Assembly: GCF_001885075.1 (NCBI RefSeq)
Contig: NZ_MODU01000004.1
Span: 3,038,001-3,102,000, forward strand
DNA: 64,000 bases
From: Alteromonas sp. V450
GTDB taxonomy: Bacteria; Pseudomonadota; Gammaproteobacteria; Enterobacterales; Alteromonadaceae
Direction: 5' to 3'
Under the pieces are notes generated by a model. The model did no database searches and was not told the origin of the DNA. It worked only from the letters and a program-made list of their open reading frames with translations. A program made the translations under genes and the position numbers. Shown here one piece after another: positions 55,780 to 63,838 of the stretch. How positions within the stretch are numbered: position 1 is the stretch's first letter; each line of letters starts with the position of its first letter.

Positions 55780-56641
55780 TTGTCTAGTTTCAATCATCGC
55801 GACACGGTACTACCCGATGTCACTACTGAGCAATCTTCTGCTCAAGTTCCTTTTATTGATAATGTTGGTATGCAGGGTATTGCAATACCGCTACACGTGT
55901 TAGGTAAACGTGGAGAGCGTTTAGTTGAGCAATAAGGACCTTCACAAATCTGCACTAACCACGTTAATGAACGCGCTTATCGAGTCGCAAGATGGGCTGA
56001 GTAAGAGCGCCCAGCTCAATTTAAATTTTGATCTAACCGTGTCGCGTCCAGCGCTTATTAGCAAAATGTCAGGGTATCAGTCCTACCCTGCTTCACTTTG
56101 TGTAATGCGTTCATCAGAGCATTATAAAGCGCAACTCAGGCTAAGAGTGCCTTATTCCAGTACGTGCCCGTGCTCAGCATCACTGTCACGCAAGGCTTTG
56201 GCAGAGGCCTTTGCGAAGCAATTTAAGAGCAAGCAATTTGCTGGAAGGCAATCTGAAGGGCAGCAACCAACTGTAGAAGAAATGGGCACTTGGCTTGCTT
56301 CTAAAGAAGCTAGCATCGCCACAGCTCATGCGCAGCGCTCGTTTGCCGACATAACTTTGGACTTAGCTAACAAAGATATTCCTGATTTTATTGGCATTAT
56401 TGATCTAGTAGAGAACGCGCTGGGCACGCCGCTTCAAACCGCAGTTAAGCGAGAAGATGAGCAAGCGTTTGCGAAACGTAATGCCGAAAACCTAATGTTC
56501 GTTGAGGATTCGGTAAGACGTCTACATGCCGCGTTAAGTACGTATTACCAAGCAACTTATTTTCGTGTAAAAGTAGAACATCAAGAAAGTCTACATGCAC
56601 ACGACGCGATAGCTGAAATATCAGGCTCCATTCATCGATAA
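55780..56641 (+). pseudogene. folE2: Broken folE2 (GTP cyclohydrolase IB)
   Basis: Two overlapping frames. The first starts at TTG 55780 (AGAGGT upstream), gives 51 codons including LPDVTTEQSS and NVGMQGIAIPL, and stops at 55935. The second, entered near 55925, gives the rest of FolE2, including YSSTCPCS (active-site Cys), FADI and VKVEHQESLHAHDA. The roughly 30-residue segment that normally joins them, with the very conserved G-x-HMSR motif, is missing in any frame. This is a deletion plus frameshift, so the enzyme should be inactive. FolE2 is the zinc-independent backup of FolE for folate synthesis and is often Zur-controlled. Confidence 0.85.
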
Positions 56642-56703
56642 ATTCAGGCATCATTTTGGTGTGGAAACGGGTAGACAAAAGAAATGATAAAAGGAAAATA
56701 ACA

Positions 56704-57501
56704 TTGTTATCTTTTAACAAACTCGCTGTTATCAGCAAAGTTGCATGCTTTAGCGCTGCCGTATCAGGCATAGCGGCGTGCTCATCTACATCATCAACCC
56801 CACTTGCCGGTATAAAGTCGCACACTCTGTCAAATGCTGTGATATACCAAACCAGCAGCAAAGAGTACCCTGTTCTTTCAAGCTTTGTGTATAACCAAGC
56901 TGTTGCGGCGCTGCCTGCACGTTTTGCCGATGGCGAGGTTGTGGTGATGGACGTTGATGAAACCGTGCTAGACAATAGTACCTATCAAAAAGAACGTGAA
57001 AGTGTTGGCTTGGGGTATTCTTCACAAAGTTGGGCTGATTGGGTAAAACGAGAAGAAGCCACATTGGTGCCTGGCGTCGCTGATTTTTTAAACGAGGTTG
57101 TAAAGCGAAATGGCAAGCTGGCGCTTGTTACCAATCGTGATAAAACACTTGATAAGCATACGTGGAGTAACCTTTTGGCGCAAGGTTTGCCGCTTACCAC
57201 GAGTAATACCTGTGTTGTTGGCCGTACTGCTGAAGACAAAGAAGCGGTAGGCCAGGAAGGTATGATTAATGACAAAGACTTGCGCAGAATGCAGCTTACC
57301 CAGGGCAAAATCGCATGTTCGAATACGTCTAAAGACGCGATGTCTACGTGGGCTGTGCCTCACACTATTATCATGCAAATTGGCGACAACATTGAAGATG
57401 TGGGCGGCGTAACCCAAGAATCTGCCAACGTTGAGTTGCTCATGCCACGAGTGGGCACAGAGATTTTTATTCTGCCAAACCCCATGTATGGTTCTTGGTA
57501 G
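56704..57501 (+). CDS. HAD-family acid phosphatase, lipoprotein e(P4) type
   Basis: About 265 residues from a TTG at 56704 with AAGGAAA upstream. A lipobox (GIAAC) gives an outer-membrane or periplasmic lipoprotein. The HAD motif I is VMDVDETVLDN, motif II LVTNRD, and motif III/IV region MQIGDNIEDVGG. e(P4)-type enzymes remove phosphate from nucleotides and other monoesters outside the cytoplasm. Follows folE2 by 62 bp; may share its transcript. Confidence 0.88.
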   Translation: MLSFNKLAVISKVACFSAAVSGIAACSSTSSTPLAGIKSHTLSNAVIYQTSSKEYPVLSSFVYNQAVAALPARFADGEVVVMDVDETVLDNSTYQKERESVGLGYSSQSWADWVKREEATLVPGVADFLNEVVKRNGKLALVTNRDKTLDKHTWSNLLAQGLPLTTSNTCVVGRTAEDKEAVGQEGMINDKDLRRMQLTQGKIACSNTSKDAMSTWAVPHTIIMQIGDNIEDVGGVTQESANVELLMPRVGTEIFILPNPMYGSW

Positions 57502-57519
57502 ACCATTGATAAAGTAAAA

Positions 57520-58248
57520 TCAACGAATGTCGCTTTCTATATGGAAAGCGCCGTTCGTTAATTCAGCGTTGTCATCGTTAATGCCATTTCCCAGCCCTGA
57601 ATAGGGTTTTATTTCTACCACATCCAGTAAATAAGCGGATGTACCCTGAAGGTCTTCATACAGTCCGGTAGAAAACTCCCCCGAGAACATGTACGCCTGC
57701 TGGATATCTATTCCATTAATACCGCCTTGTTTATGGGCATTACTCAGCGAAACAAACACAATTTGATTTGGTGGCGGTGGTGGATAATGAATGCACGCGC
57801 CGAAGTAAGGCACAATGAAGAACGCTGTTATTTCTCTTTGCGCATTGGCCTCAACAGGCACAATAAATCCGCTAAGTTCAACGAACTTTCCGTTAAATGA
57901 ATCAACCGTATTCACCGAGATAAGCGCTTGCTGGTATTCATCATCAAACGTGCGTTGAATAGACTGAAATACCTGCTCATGAAGGGGTAAATCCTGCGAA
58001 GGATTTTGAGTAGATTGGGCCGTACCCAACAATGCCTTTTCGGCCTTAGGCAACAGTGCATCCCAAGATAAGGCTACAAATTGTTGCCCCGCGTTTAATC
58101 TGGTTCTGTCTTGAAAAATCGCAGAATTATTCTCAAATAAGTACTCTTTAACGCTATTCAGTTTACCGCTCAGGCCCAGCCCCACCAGCGCGCCCATTGC
58201 AGTGAAACCAACAAGAGAAGCGAGTAAACCATACGTGGCGCGCTTCAT
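57520..58248 (-). CDS. DUF3299 protein (first of a pair)
   Basis: About 242 residues from the ATG at 58248, with GGGAG five bases upstream. One N-terminal membrane helix (LLASLVGFTAMGALVGLGL). The C-terminal domain has the hallmark GACIHYPPPPPNQIVF, with a preceding GFIVPVE strand and FSGEFSTG. DUF3299 proteins are periplasmic lipoprotein-like factors found with Zur-controlled transporters in Vibrio and relatives (from memory). Last gene of a three-gene operon. Confidence 0.85.
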   Translation of the reverse strand: MKRATYGLLASLVGFTAMGALVGLGLSGKLNSVKEYLFENNSAIFQDRTRLNAGQQFVALSWDALLPKAEKALLGTAQSTQNPSQDLPLHEQVFQSIQRTFDDEYQQALISVNTVDSFNGKFVELSGFIVPVEANAQREITAFFIVPYFGACIHYPPPPPNQIVFVSLSNAHKQGGINGIDIQQAYMFSGEFSTGLYEDLQGTSAYLLDVVEIKPYSGLGNGINDDNAELTNGAFHIESDIR

Positions 58249-58263
58249 ACTTGCTCCCGACAC

Positions 58264-58710
58264 TTAACTCGCTAGAATTTTAACTTTACGGGTATAAGTT
58301 ACCGGCACATTCTTTTTAAGCGCATAAACTTTAAGTACGAGCTCATGCTTGCCTTCTTCTTGTGCCTGAAAGCTAATGGCTTGCTCACCTTTCGTAGAAG
58401 GTAAAGAAAAACGCTGCGGCGAAAGTAGCGCAACACCATTACTGGGTATTACGTCAACCGTGACATCTTTATAGTTTGAAGGAATATTAAATTTAAGCGG
58501 TACAGCTGACGCTTCATGTTTAACCACTTCTCGCTTCCTCTCAATATTGAGTGAAATGAGTGGCTCCTTAGCCGCCGCTAGATGCTGCTGCATCATGGGG
58601 TGCTGAAAGCCAAACTGCATATTTCCCATACCGGCGTGTAGTTCACACGCAGTACTACAAAATGCTATGAGGCTTGATAAAGCTATAGCGGCAACGACTG
58701 TCTTTTTCAT
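58264..58710 (-). CDS. Secreted protein of unknown function between two DUF3299 genes
   Basis: Of 148 residues. Signal peptide (MKKTVVAAIALSSLIAFCSTA), then a Met/His/Gln-rich stretch (MGNMQFGFQHPMMQQHL) that could bind metal, and an immunoglobulin-like beta domain (PLKFNIPSNYKDVTVDV; EGKHELVLKVYALKK). Gaps to its neighbours are 5 and 15 bp, so it is co-transcribed with both DUF3299 genes. I do not recognise the family. Confidence 0.75.
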   Translation of the reverse strand: MKKTVVAAIALSSLIAFCSTACELHAGMGNMQFGFQHPMMQQHLAAAKEPLISLNIERKREVVKHEASAVPLKFNIPSNYKDVTVDVIPSNGVALLSPQRFSLPSTKGEQAISFQAQEEGKHELVLKVYALKKNVPVTYTRKVKILAS

Positions 58711-58715
58711 ATCAG

Positions 58716-59303
58716 TTACTCCTCGTAAAGCGCGAAGCTGTCTAGCACTAACGAATAGGCAGATGAACCTAGTGCACTTTCGTGGTTATCTATTTTTACT
58801 GTGCCTTCAAACCAATACGGGTCGTACAAGTTCTCAACTGCAATGCCTTCTTTATATTCAACATACAAGATTTGATTTGGAGGCGGCGGTGGCATGTGTA
58901 AACAAGCGCCAAAATAAGGAACAACGAAAAACGCCGTCGCTTTTTGCTCATCGTTTTGTTCTAAAGGCACAATAAACCCAGGAATACGAATGGCCTTTCC
59001 GTCAAACGCCTCTATTACTCGCGTCGACACTAACGCTTGTTGGTATCGCTGTGCTTGTTCATCTTCTAGCTGCTTTGAAGCAAAGTCATCGACAGAGTCG
59101 GCGGCAGAGCCATCGGCAATATCGTTTAAAAACTCGGGTCTGTTTAAAAGCGCACTTAAATCGTCTTCGGGCATCAGGGCTACCCAGTCAATTTCCTCGT
59201 AATCGGCGGCTTGGGTTGGATTTAACAAACTAATTAAAACCAATAGTGCAGCAATAAAACCCGACTTAACGCTAAAGTGCGCAGCAAAAAATTTCACAAA
59301 CAT
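58716..59303 (-). CDS. DUF3299 protein (second of a pair)
   Basis: Of 195 residues with a signal peptide (FIAALLVLISLLNPTQAA). DUF3299 hallmark GACLHMPPPPPNQILYV and GFIVPLEQ are present, as in its partner 0.5 kb downstream, so the pair arose by duplication. First gene of the operon. A half-match to a Zur box (GTTATAAC near 59329) lies about 30 bp before the start. Confidence 0.85.
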   Translation of the reverse strand: MFVKFFAAHFSVKSGFIAALLVLISLLNPTQAADYEEIDWVALMPEDDLSALLNRPEFLNDIADGSAADSVDDFASKQLEDEQAQRYQQALVSTRVIEAFDGKAIRIPGFIVPLEQNDEQKATAFFVVPYFGACLHMPPPPPNQILYVEYKEGIAVENLYDPYWFEGTVKIDNHESALGSSAYSLVLDSFALYEE

Positions 59304-59759
59304 GATCCAATAATCGTCCTACAATCACGTTATAACATATCACAAGATGTGTGTAACGTGATTAAGATTTATCTTTTCAAAATGTTAATTTAGCGCCAAA
59401 GCGAGCACAGTTTTCTGGGGCCTTCTGACTTTTTCTGTTCATTTTTAAGGCTTTCTGAAAACAACAGGGTAGTTAAAAACCTTGAGGCAAAAGCCCTCAG
59501 CTGTAGGTATTAGACACTGACAATAAACACTCAGTAAATGTCCATATCACTCCGCTCGAGGAAACGTAATTTATGGTTCTACACCATACAAAAGAGCTTG
59601 GTAGAGACAGACCCCGAATAGTTAACTGTTTGTAATTTAATACATGCTACCAGGAAAAAAATACACGTTGTTTCTTTATCTACATTTTCCCACTCTTCAA
59701 AAAAAGAAAATAAAATTTATAAATCAACGACTTAAAACAAAAAACCAAAGAACGCTTAT

Positions 59760-59776
59760 TTGGCACAGATCACGCA
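59760..59776 (+). promoter_or_regulatory. Sigma-54-type promoter in the gene-poor region
   Basis: TTGGCACAGATCACGCA has TGGCAC and a GC pair ten bases after the GG, as in the -24/-12 class. It reads to the right into sequence without a normal gene. It is the only promoter-like signal I can point to there. Confidence 0.55.
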
Positions 59777-59785
59777 TACACTAGA

Positions 59786-60292
59786 CTAACGGATAAACAC
59801 AGAACGTAATTTGTAGCTAGGAAGCTTTAGCGACGGAGAGGCCAAATTGCGTAGATGACAAATACTGAAGGCGACAACATTGGAAGTACATGGAGAGGTC
59901 GCCAAGGATAAATGGAAACGTCGGTATTTGGAGTTAAGGGATGACTGTAGAAGATTCGTTAAACTGCTATTCGATGATGAGGTTAGGTAAAAGAAAACCT
60001 AAATAAACTCGCAGGATGCAAGGCTCTTGTTTCATAAGGAATGCAAGCAAGCGCTGAGTACCTACATCGTAAGCACTGACAGTGATGTCTTGTGCAGCAA
60101 GGGACTGTTGACCCAATTTGGCTCCGTTGAATGTACGTGTGTGTTGCTTCAGCGAGACCATTGTGAGGACACTGGTAATGTCGTCGATGTTGCTAGTGAG
60201 TCGTCAACCGACGACTTCCCTCTCCCCTCTAAGGCCCATCCCGGCCTTTACATACCTCTGATTTTGGCCCGCCTTTGGCGGGCATTTTTTTA
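59786..60292 (+). ncRNA. Candidate structured RNA or leader transcript
   Basis: About 507 nt from the sigma-54-like promoter to a strong terminator. No gene of ordinary size is supported. Several stems can be drawn: GGCGAC/GTCGCC (59870-59903), AGTCGTC-AACC-GACGACT (60199-60216), AGGCC/GGCCT (60231-60247), and the terminator. Tiny open frames with plausible starts also occur: MTNTEGDNIG (18 codons from 59854), and a 21-codon frame starting MTVEDSLNCY near 59940 with GGAG upstream. So it may be a non-coding RNA, a set of tiny genes, or a decayed locus. Confidence 0.4.
60267..60292 (+). terminator. Rho-independent terminator of the gene-poor region
   Basis: GCCCGCC-TTT-GGCGGGC followed by ATTTTTTT. 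A strong terminator with no evident upstream gene on this strand. The stretch 60293-60569 that follows holds nothing I can support. Confidence 0.9.
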
Positions 60293-60569
60293 TCTGTAAC
60301 TATGCTAGTATTAACGCGACGTTCGCCGCCTATACTATGAGATTCCTGAGTGATATTCGTTTGAGTTTTTACTCAGGCAGCGAGTTGGCCATTAACGCGA
60401 GCCCATCGGTTAAATTAACTATGCAAGCGCTTCTATACAGCACCATTTTACTAGAGTATGTCTATTTCACGCTTCAAGTAATCGCGCTTTCATTACATCT
60501 ACACGTCTTTATTTACAAGAATATCCCTTGCAGTTCCGTTTTCAAAAACCGTGTTGATAAGTTAATCAG

Positions 60570-60608
60570 ACCATAAAAAATAAGGCCCAGAACGAAAGTT
60601 GGGCCTCA
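60570..60608 (-). terminator. Terminator of the TonB operon
   Basis: Read on the minus strand, AGGCCCA (60600-60606 on plus as TGGGCCT) pairs with 60583-60589, followed by TTATTTTTTAT. It lies just after the stop of the AgmX/TonB gene. Confidence 0.88.
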
Positions 60609-60619
60609 ATTTTATAAGG

Positions 60620-61594
60620 TTAAAATGGTAAAAAGTTAAATGCGTATTCAAGCTTCGTCTGAGCCACGTCAGCAGCACCAAAGTTGATCATACGAATGCG
60701 TGCTAGAAGCTTGTTCTCAAGCGCTTCATCCTCTAATTCACTACTTATCAGTAATACTGAAGAAAGACTACCATTGGGCTCGATAGTTAAGCTCACTGTC
60801 ACTTTCCCTTCTAAGTCAGGATCCTGCCGCAGTGCTCTGCGATAAAGCGCGTAAACTGCACCTTTATTAGCATCCAACACCTTGCGGATTTGTTCAATAT
60901 CCCTGTCACCTATTACTTGAGACTCTACTTCAATGCGCTTCGCTGCAAGAGACGCGGTGCCCTCTTCGGGCGCGGCAAACTCTGTCGTCCTGCGTCCTTC
61001 CAGCTCTCCTCTCGCTCCGATATTTTGGCTGATACTGGCATTCTTCAAGCTACCAGGCGCTGCAGATAATGCCTCTGCTCCAATGCGCTTTCTGCTGGTT
61101 TGCTCTTGTTTACCCGCACCTTCAATCGTCTTCGTATTGGCTACATTGGCCAAGTTCAAATCACTTCGCATACTGGCTAGATCGTCTGAAAATGCCAGTA
61201 ATCCAGTTTGTTTTGCGTTTTCCCTCGCTTGTGCCACCTTTTCCTCCTTGGTCTTTTCAACTGGAACAGGTCGAGGTTTCTCAACGACAGGTTCAATGGT
61301 CTTCACCGGCTCTCGAGGTTTTACCTCCTGTTTTGGCGGTTCTATCTTAGGCTGTGGCTTAGGTTTAACCTCTGGAGGAGGTGGCAATGGCTTTGGCTTT
61401 AGAATACGAGCAAGTTGAGGCGGTAACGTCTCTTTTTCTTCACGGGTTTGCTCTGGTAATTGTATCCAATTAATAACTACCGCAAAAACAACAGCGACAA
61501 TAAGACTCACATACGTAATTTTGCTGAAACGCTTATTTTCTTGCTCACTGGACGACCAAGGTAGCTGTGTTTGAAAGTAGATACTACTCATCAC
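60620..61594 (-). CDS. AgmX/PglI C-terminal domain TonB-like energy transducer
   Basis: Of 324 residues. One N-terminal helix (ITYVSLIVAVVFAVVINWI), a Pro/Lys-rich spacer (about 55-115: KPKPLPPPPEVKPKPQPK), and a C-terminal domain ending VSLTIEPNGSLSSV...FNFLPF, which resembles AgmX and TonB family C-domains. It should couple proton-motive force from the adjacent ExbB/ExbD-type channel to an outer-membrane partner. Overlaps the upstream ExbD gene by 11 bp. Last in a six-gene operon. Confidence 0.85.
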   Translation of the reverse strand: MMSSIYFQTQLPWSSSEQENKRFSKITYVSLIVAVVFAVVINWIQLPEQTREEKETLPPQLARILKPKPLPPPPEVKPKPQPKIEPPKQEVKPREPVKTIEPVVEKPRPVPVEKTKEEKVAQARENAKQTGLLAFSDDLASMRSDLNLANVANTKTIEGAGKQEQTSRKRIGAEALSAAPGSLKNASISQNIGARGELEGRRTTEFAAPEEGTASLAAKRIEVESQVIGDRDIEQIRKVLDANKGAVYALYRRALRQDPDLEGKVTVSLTIEPNGSLSSVLLISSELEDEALENKLLARIRMINFGAADVAQTKLEYAFNFLPF

Positions 61595-62123
61595 CGGCCT
61601 CCTTAGTCATCATTTGCTCAACGGCTAAAGATACGTCGGTGTAACCCGCCTCTGCACAGGTATACATGATTTTTTTCAATAACGCATATGGTACCGACTC
61701 ATCGCCCATTACCGTTATCGCTCGGCCTATCAAGCCTTCATCATTTTCAGCCTCGGTTAAAGTTTTGGGCGCTTTTTCATCAGCTTTACTTGCTCGATAA
61801 TGGAGCTCATCTAAGAGTGCTGTTATCGTATCTTCTGGTTTTTTCAACACATCTTCCACCGAAGCGACCTTATTTCCCTGCAGCACAATATCGTTGTTAT
61901 TCACAAGAATAAGCAGTGTTTCTTTAGCAGGTTTTTCACTCATCGCTTCTGGCAAAGTTACCGACTTATGATTATCTAGTACTTGTACATCAGACGCATT
62001 TAGCATTAGAAAAAAAACAAGAATAGTGAATATGTCCATTAAAGAAACAAGACTAAGCTTGGCTTGCTGACTATGGCGTTTGTGGTTTCGAGCCATCCGT
62101 CTGGCTTGTACTGATTGCCTCAC
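61584..62123 (-). CDS. ExbD/TolR-type channel subunit (second copy)
   Basis: Of 179 residues with one N-terminal helix (VSLMDIFTILVFFLMLNAS), in which the functional Asp of ExbD/TolR (LMDIFTI) is present. The periplasmic domain ends ALLKKIMYTCAEAGYTDVSLAV. It forms a proton-driven channel with the MotA/TolQ-type subunit. Starts within the end of the other ExbD gene (4-bp overlap). Confidence 0.9.
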   Translation of the reverse strand: MRQSVQARRMARNHKRHSQQAKLSLVSLMDIFTILVFFLMLNASDVQVLDNHKSVTLPEAMSEKPAKETLLILVNNNDIVLQGNKVASVEDVLKKPEDTITALLDELHYRASKADEKAPKTLTEAENDEGLIGRAITVMGDESVPYALLKKIMYTCAEAGYTDVSLAVEQMMTKEAGDE

Positions 62124-62704
62124 AACCCCTCCTTCGCGCTAGCAGATTGAGCGTTTTCACCTATTGCCCAGTCAAAACGGGGCATGCCCGCTGGTATCTC
62201 CGCAAATGAAACGTCTGGAAACAACGCAGCGTCAACGACCGACGCTGCCACAACGTCTTTGTAAGAGCGCGTCCTTTCTAATAGCGTAACAATGGTCTGG
62301 TAGTCTACATCGTCCTCTATCATTAACACGATGTCGTCTTTCTCAGTCCCCTTTGCCAATAAGGTTTGCTTTAATTGTTTCAGTACAAGCTGAATGCCAT
62401 CCCAATCTTGGAGTACTTCCCCCTGCTCAGCATCGTCTAAGACCGGGAGTTGCTGTACTAAATAGCCGGATGGAAAGTAGATTGCGCTACCTTGTGAACT
62501 TACTACCAACTCAATTTGCTGACTTTCTATACTTTCTCCATCACCAAGTGCATCAAGCCCAGGTAATTTAAGTTCAACGACGGTAATGCGAGAAAACACC
62601 ATCATCATGAGTAGAACGGGTACCAACACTATCATTAGGTTAAGAAATGAGGTTATATCCAACTCGGCGTCTGGCTTTCTCAGGCGTGTACGTTTGCCTA
62701 ACAT
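62120..62704 (-). CDS. ExbD/TolR-type channel subunit (first copy)
   Basis: Of 194 residues. The N-terminal helix contains DITSFLNLMIVLVPVLLMMMVFS, with the Asp just before it, and the periplasmic domain is longer than in classical ExbD. Two unlike ExbD subunits with one ExbB and an AgmX protein are a recurrent arrangement in Alteromonadales and Shewanella (from memory). Lies 6 bp after the ExbB-type gene. Confidence 0.88.
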   Translation of the reverse strand: MLGKRTRLRKPDAELDITSFLNLMIVLVPVLLMMMVFSRITVVELKLPGLDALGDGESIESQQIELVVSSQGSAIYFPSGYLVQQLPVLDDAEQGEVLQDWDGIQLVLKQLKQTLLAKGTEKDDIVLMIEDDVDYQTIVTLLERTRSYKDVVAASVVDAALFPDVSFAEIPAGMPRFDWAIGENAQSASAKEGL

Positions 62705-62710
62705 GATTGC

Positions 62711-63376
62711 TTACTCATCCGTTTCGCGACTAAGTGACGCTACTGCCTTTTTTGCCATTAGCGCGTTAAGGCACTTCACGCCAGCCATTTCCATACTATC
62801 TACAATTTCTGTGGTTTTAGATTGAAGTAAAGAATGGAAGCCCAACAGTGGAATAGCAGCTATCAAACCAAATGCTGTGGTATTCATTGCAATAGAAATA
62901 CTTTGAGATAACAAACTCGCTTTTTCTGAAGGATCGGCGTTAGCCACAGCTGAAAAGGCGGCGATCAAGCCAATAATTGTACCCAGTAGACCGAGCAGTG
63001 TGGAAATATTCGCCAGCGTGCCTAAGTAGGGCGTACGTTTCTCGAGACGGGGAATGGTTTCCATTAACCCTTCTTCCATAGCGTACTCGATATCTTCTCG
63101 TCTAGGGCTTACTTGGAGGCGGGCAATACCTGCCCCAATAACACGGCTGATAGGTGCTTTTCCTTGCTCTCCCAAACGACGTACCTGATCGTATTGTTGG
63201 CTACTTAAAAGCGGCTCCAATTCTGCGAAAGCGCGCTTGTTCGTTCGCTTCGCTGCGCTTAAGAAAAAGTAACGCTCAAGCGCGATGGCAATACCTATCG
63301 CTAGGACAATGGCAATAGGGAACATAAATGGGCCACCTTCTTGAAAAAAGCGAATGATTACTTCGAAGACTTGCAT
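62711..63376 (-). CDS. MotA/TolQ/ExbB family proton channel protein
   Basis: Of 221 residues with three helices: FMFPIAIVLAIGIAIALERYF near the N-terminus, then ISTLLGLLGTIIGLIAAFSAV and AFGLIAAIPLLGFHSLLQ, which are the family's pore helices. It energises the TonB-like protein with the two ExbD subunits. Not part of a flagellar or Tol operon. Confidence 0.92.
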   Translation of the reverse strand: MQVFEVIIRFFQEGGPFMFPIAIVLAIGIAIALERYFFLSAAKRTNKRAFAELEPLLSSQQYDQVRRLGEQGKAPISRVIGAGIARLQVSPRREDIEYAMEEGLMETIPRLEKRTPYLGTLANISTLLGLLGTIIGLIAAFSAVANADPSEKASLLSQSISIAMNTTAFGLIAAIPLLGFHSLLQSKTTEIVDSMEMAGVKCLNALMAKKAVASLSRETDE

Positions 63377-63490
63377 GATTTTTCCTCTGTAAAAATGGCA
63401 GCGTTAACACAGCCGCTGCACTTGTCATTTTAAATTGTTCTGACACAAAATAACGTATCCCCACTCTCACACTTTTTATGGTATTGATAC

Positions 63491-63838
63491 CTATTTTTCA
63501 GCCTGCTTTACCGGTACATTCTCGTGAGTTCGCGTTACGCCAAACTCATGTGATAATGCAACCTTGCGTAAAAATTGCTTCCGTTCTATCGGTTTTAGTT
63601 TGTTGCTTTGCGGCTTCCAAGACAGCGTACCTTCAATTTTTCGATGTTTGGGTAACTGCCAAGGTACAATACTGATCACGCGGGGCTGCTCTTTATCGCC
63701 GCGAATTGTGGCTTCTAATCGCAATGGTTCATTCTTCTGCTTTTCTTCTTGCTGAGCGCTAGTTGGTAAACTTGTAAACAACAAGGTGCATGCAATACTC
63801 AACAATACAAATAGCAATGTAAAAATCGACTTAATCAT
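63491..63838 (-). CDS. Small secreted protein of the TonB operon
   Basis: About 115 residues from the ATG at 63838 with AAGGA seven bases upstream. A signal peptide (FTLLFVLLSIACTLLFTSLPTSA) is followed by a short charged domain with VISIVPWQLPKHRKIEGTL. Its start overlaps the end of the TPR gene by 8 bp. No family recognised. The 114-bp gap to the ExbB gene may hold a promoter. Confidence 0.75.
   Translation of the reverse strand: MIKSIFTLLFVLLSIACTLLFTSLPTSAQQEEKQKNEPLRLEATIRGDKEQPRVISIVPWQLPKHRKIEGTLSWKPQSNKLKPIERKQFLRKVALSHEFGVTRTHENVPVKQAEK

Noticed and set aside
56445..56975. Long minus-strand frame of 176 codons opposite folE2 and the phosphatase gene
   Set aside because: It overlaps two well-supported genes on the other strand and has no family features.
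59326..59343. Possible Zur box before the DUF3299 operon
   Set aside because: Only one half (GTTATA) matches; the second arm is poor and the halves are fused as GTTATAAC. Kept as a weak hint only.
60027..60299. Open frame of 90 codons inside the candidate RNA
   Set aside because: It runs through the hairpins and into the terminator stem and T-run, so it is unlikely to be translated.
60337..60576. Open frame of 79 codons after the terminator
   Set aside because: No clear ribosome site or family pattern; its Ile/Leu/Tyr-rich text looks like translated A+T-rich spacer.
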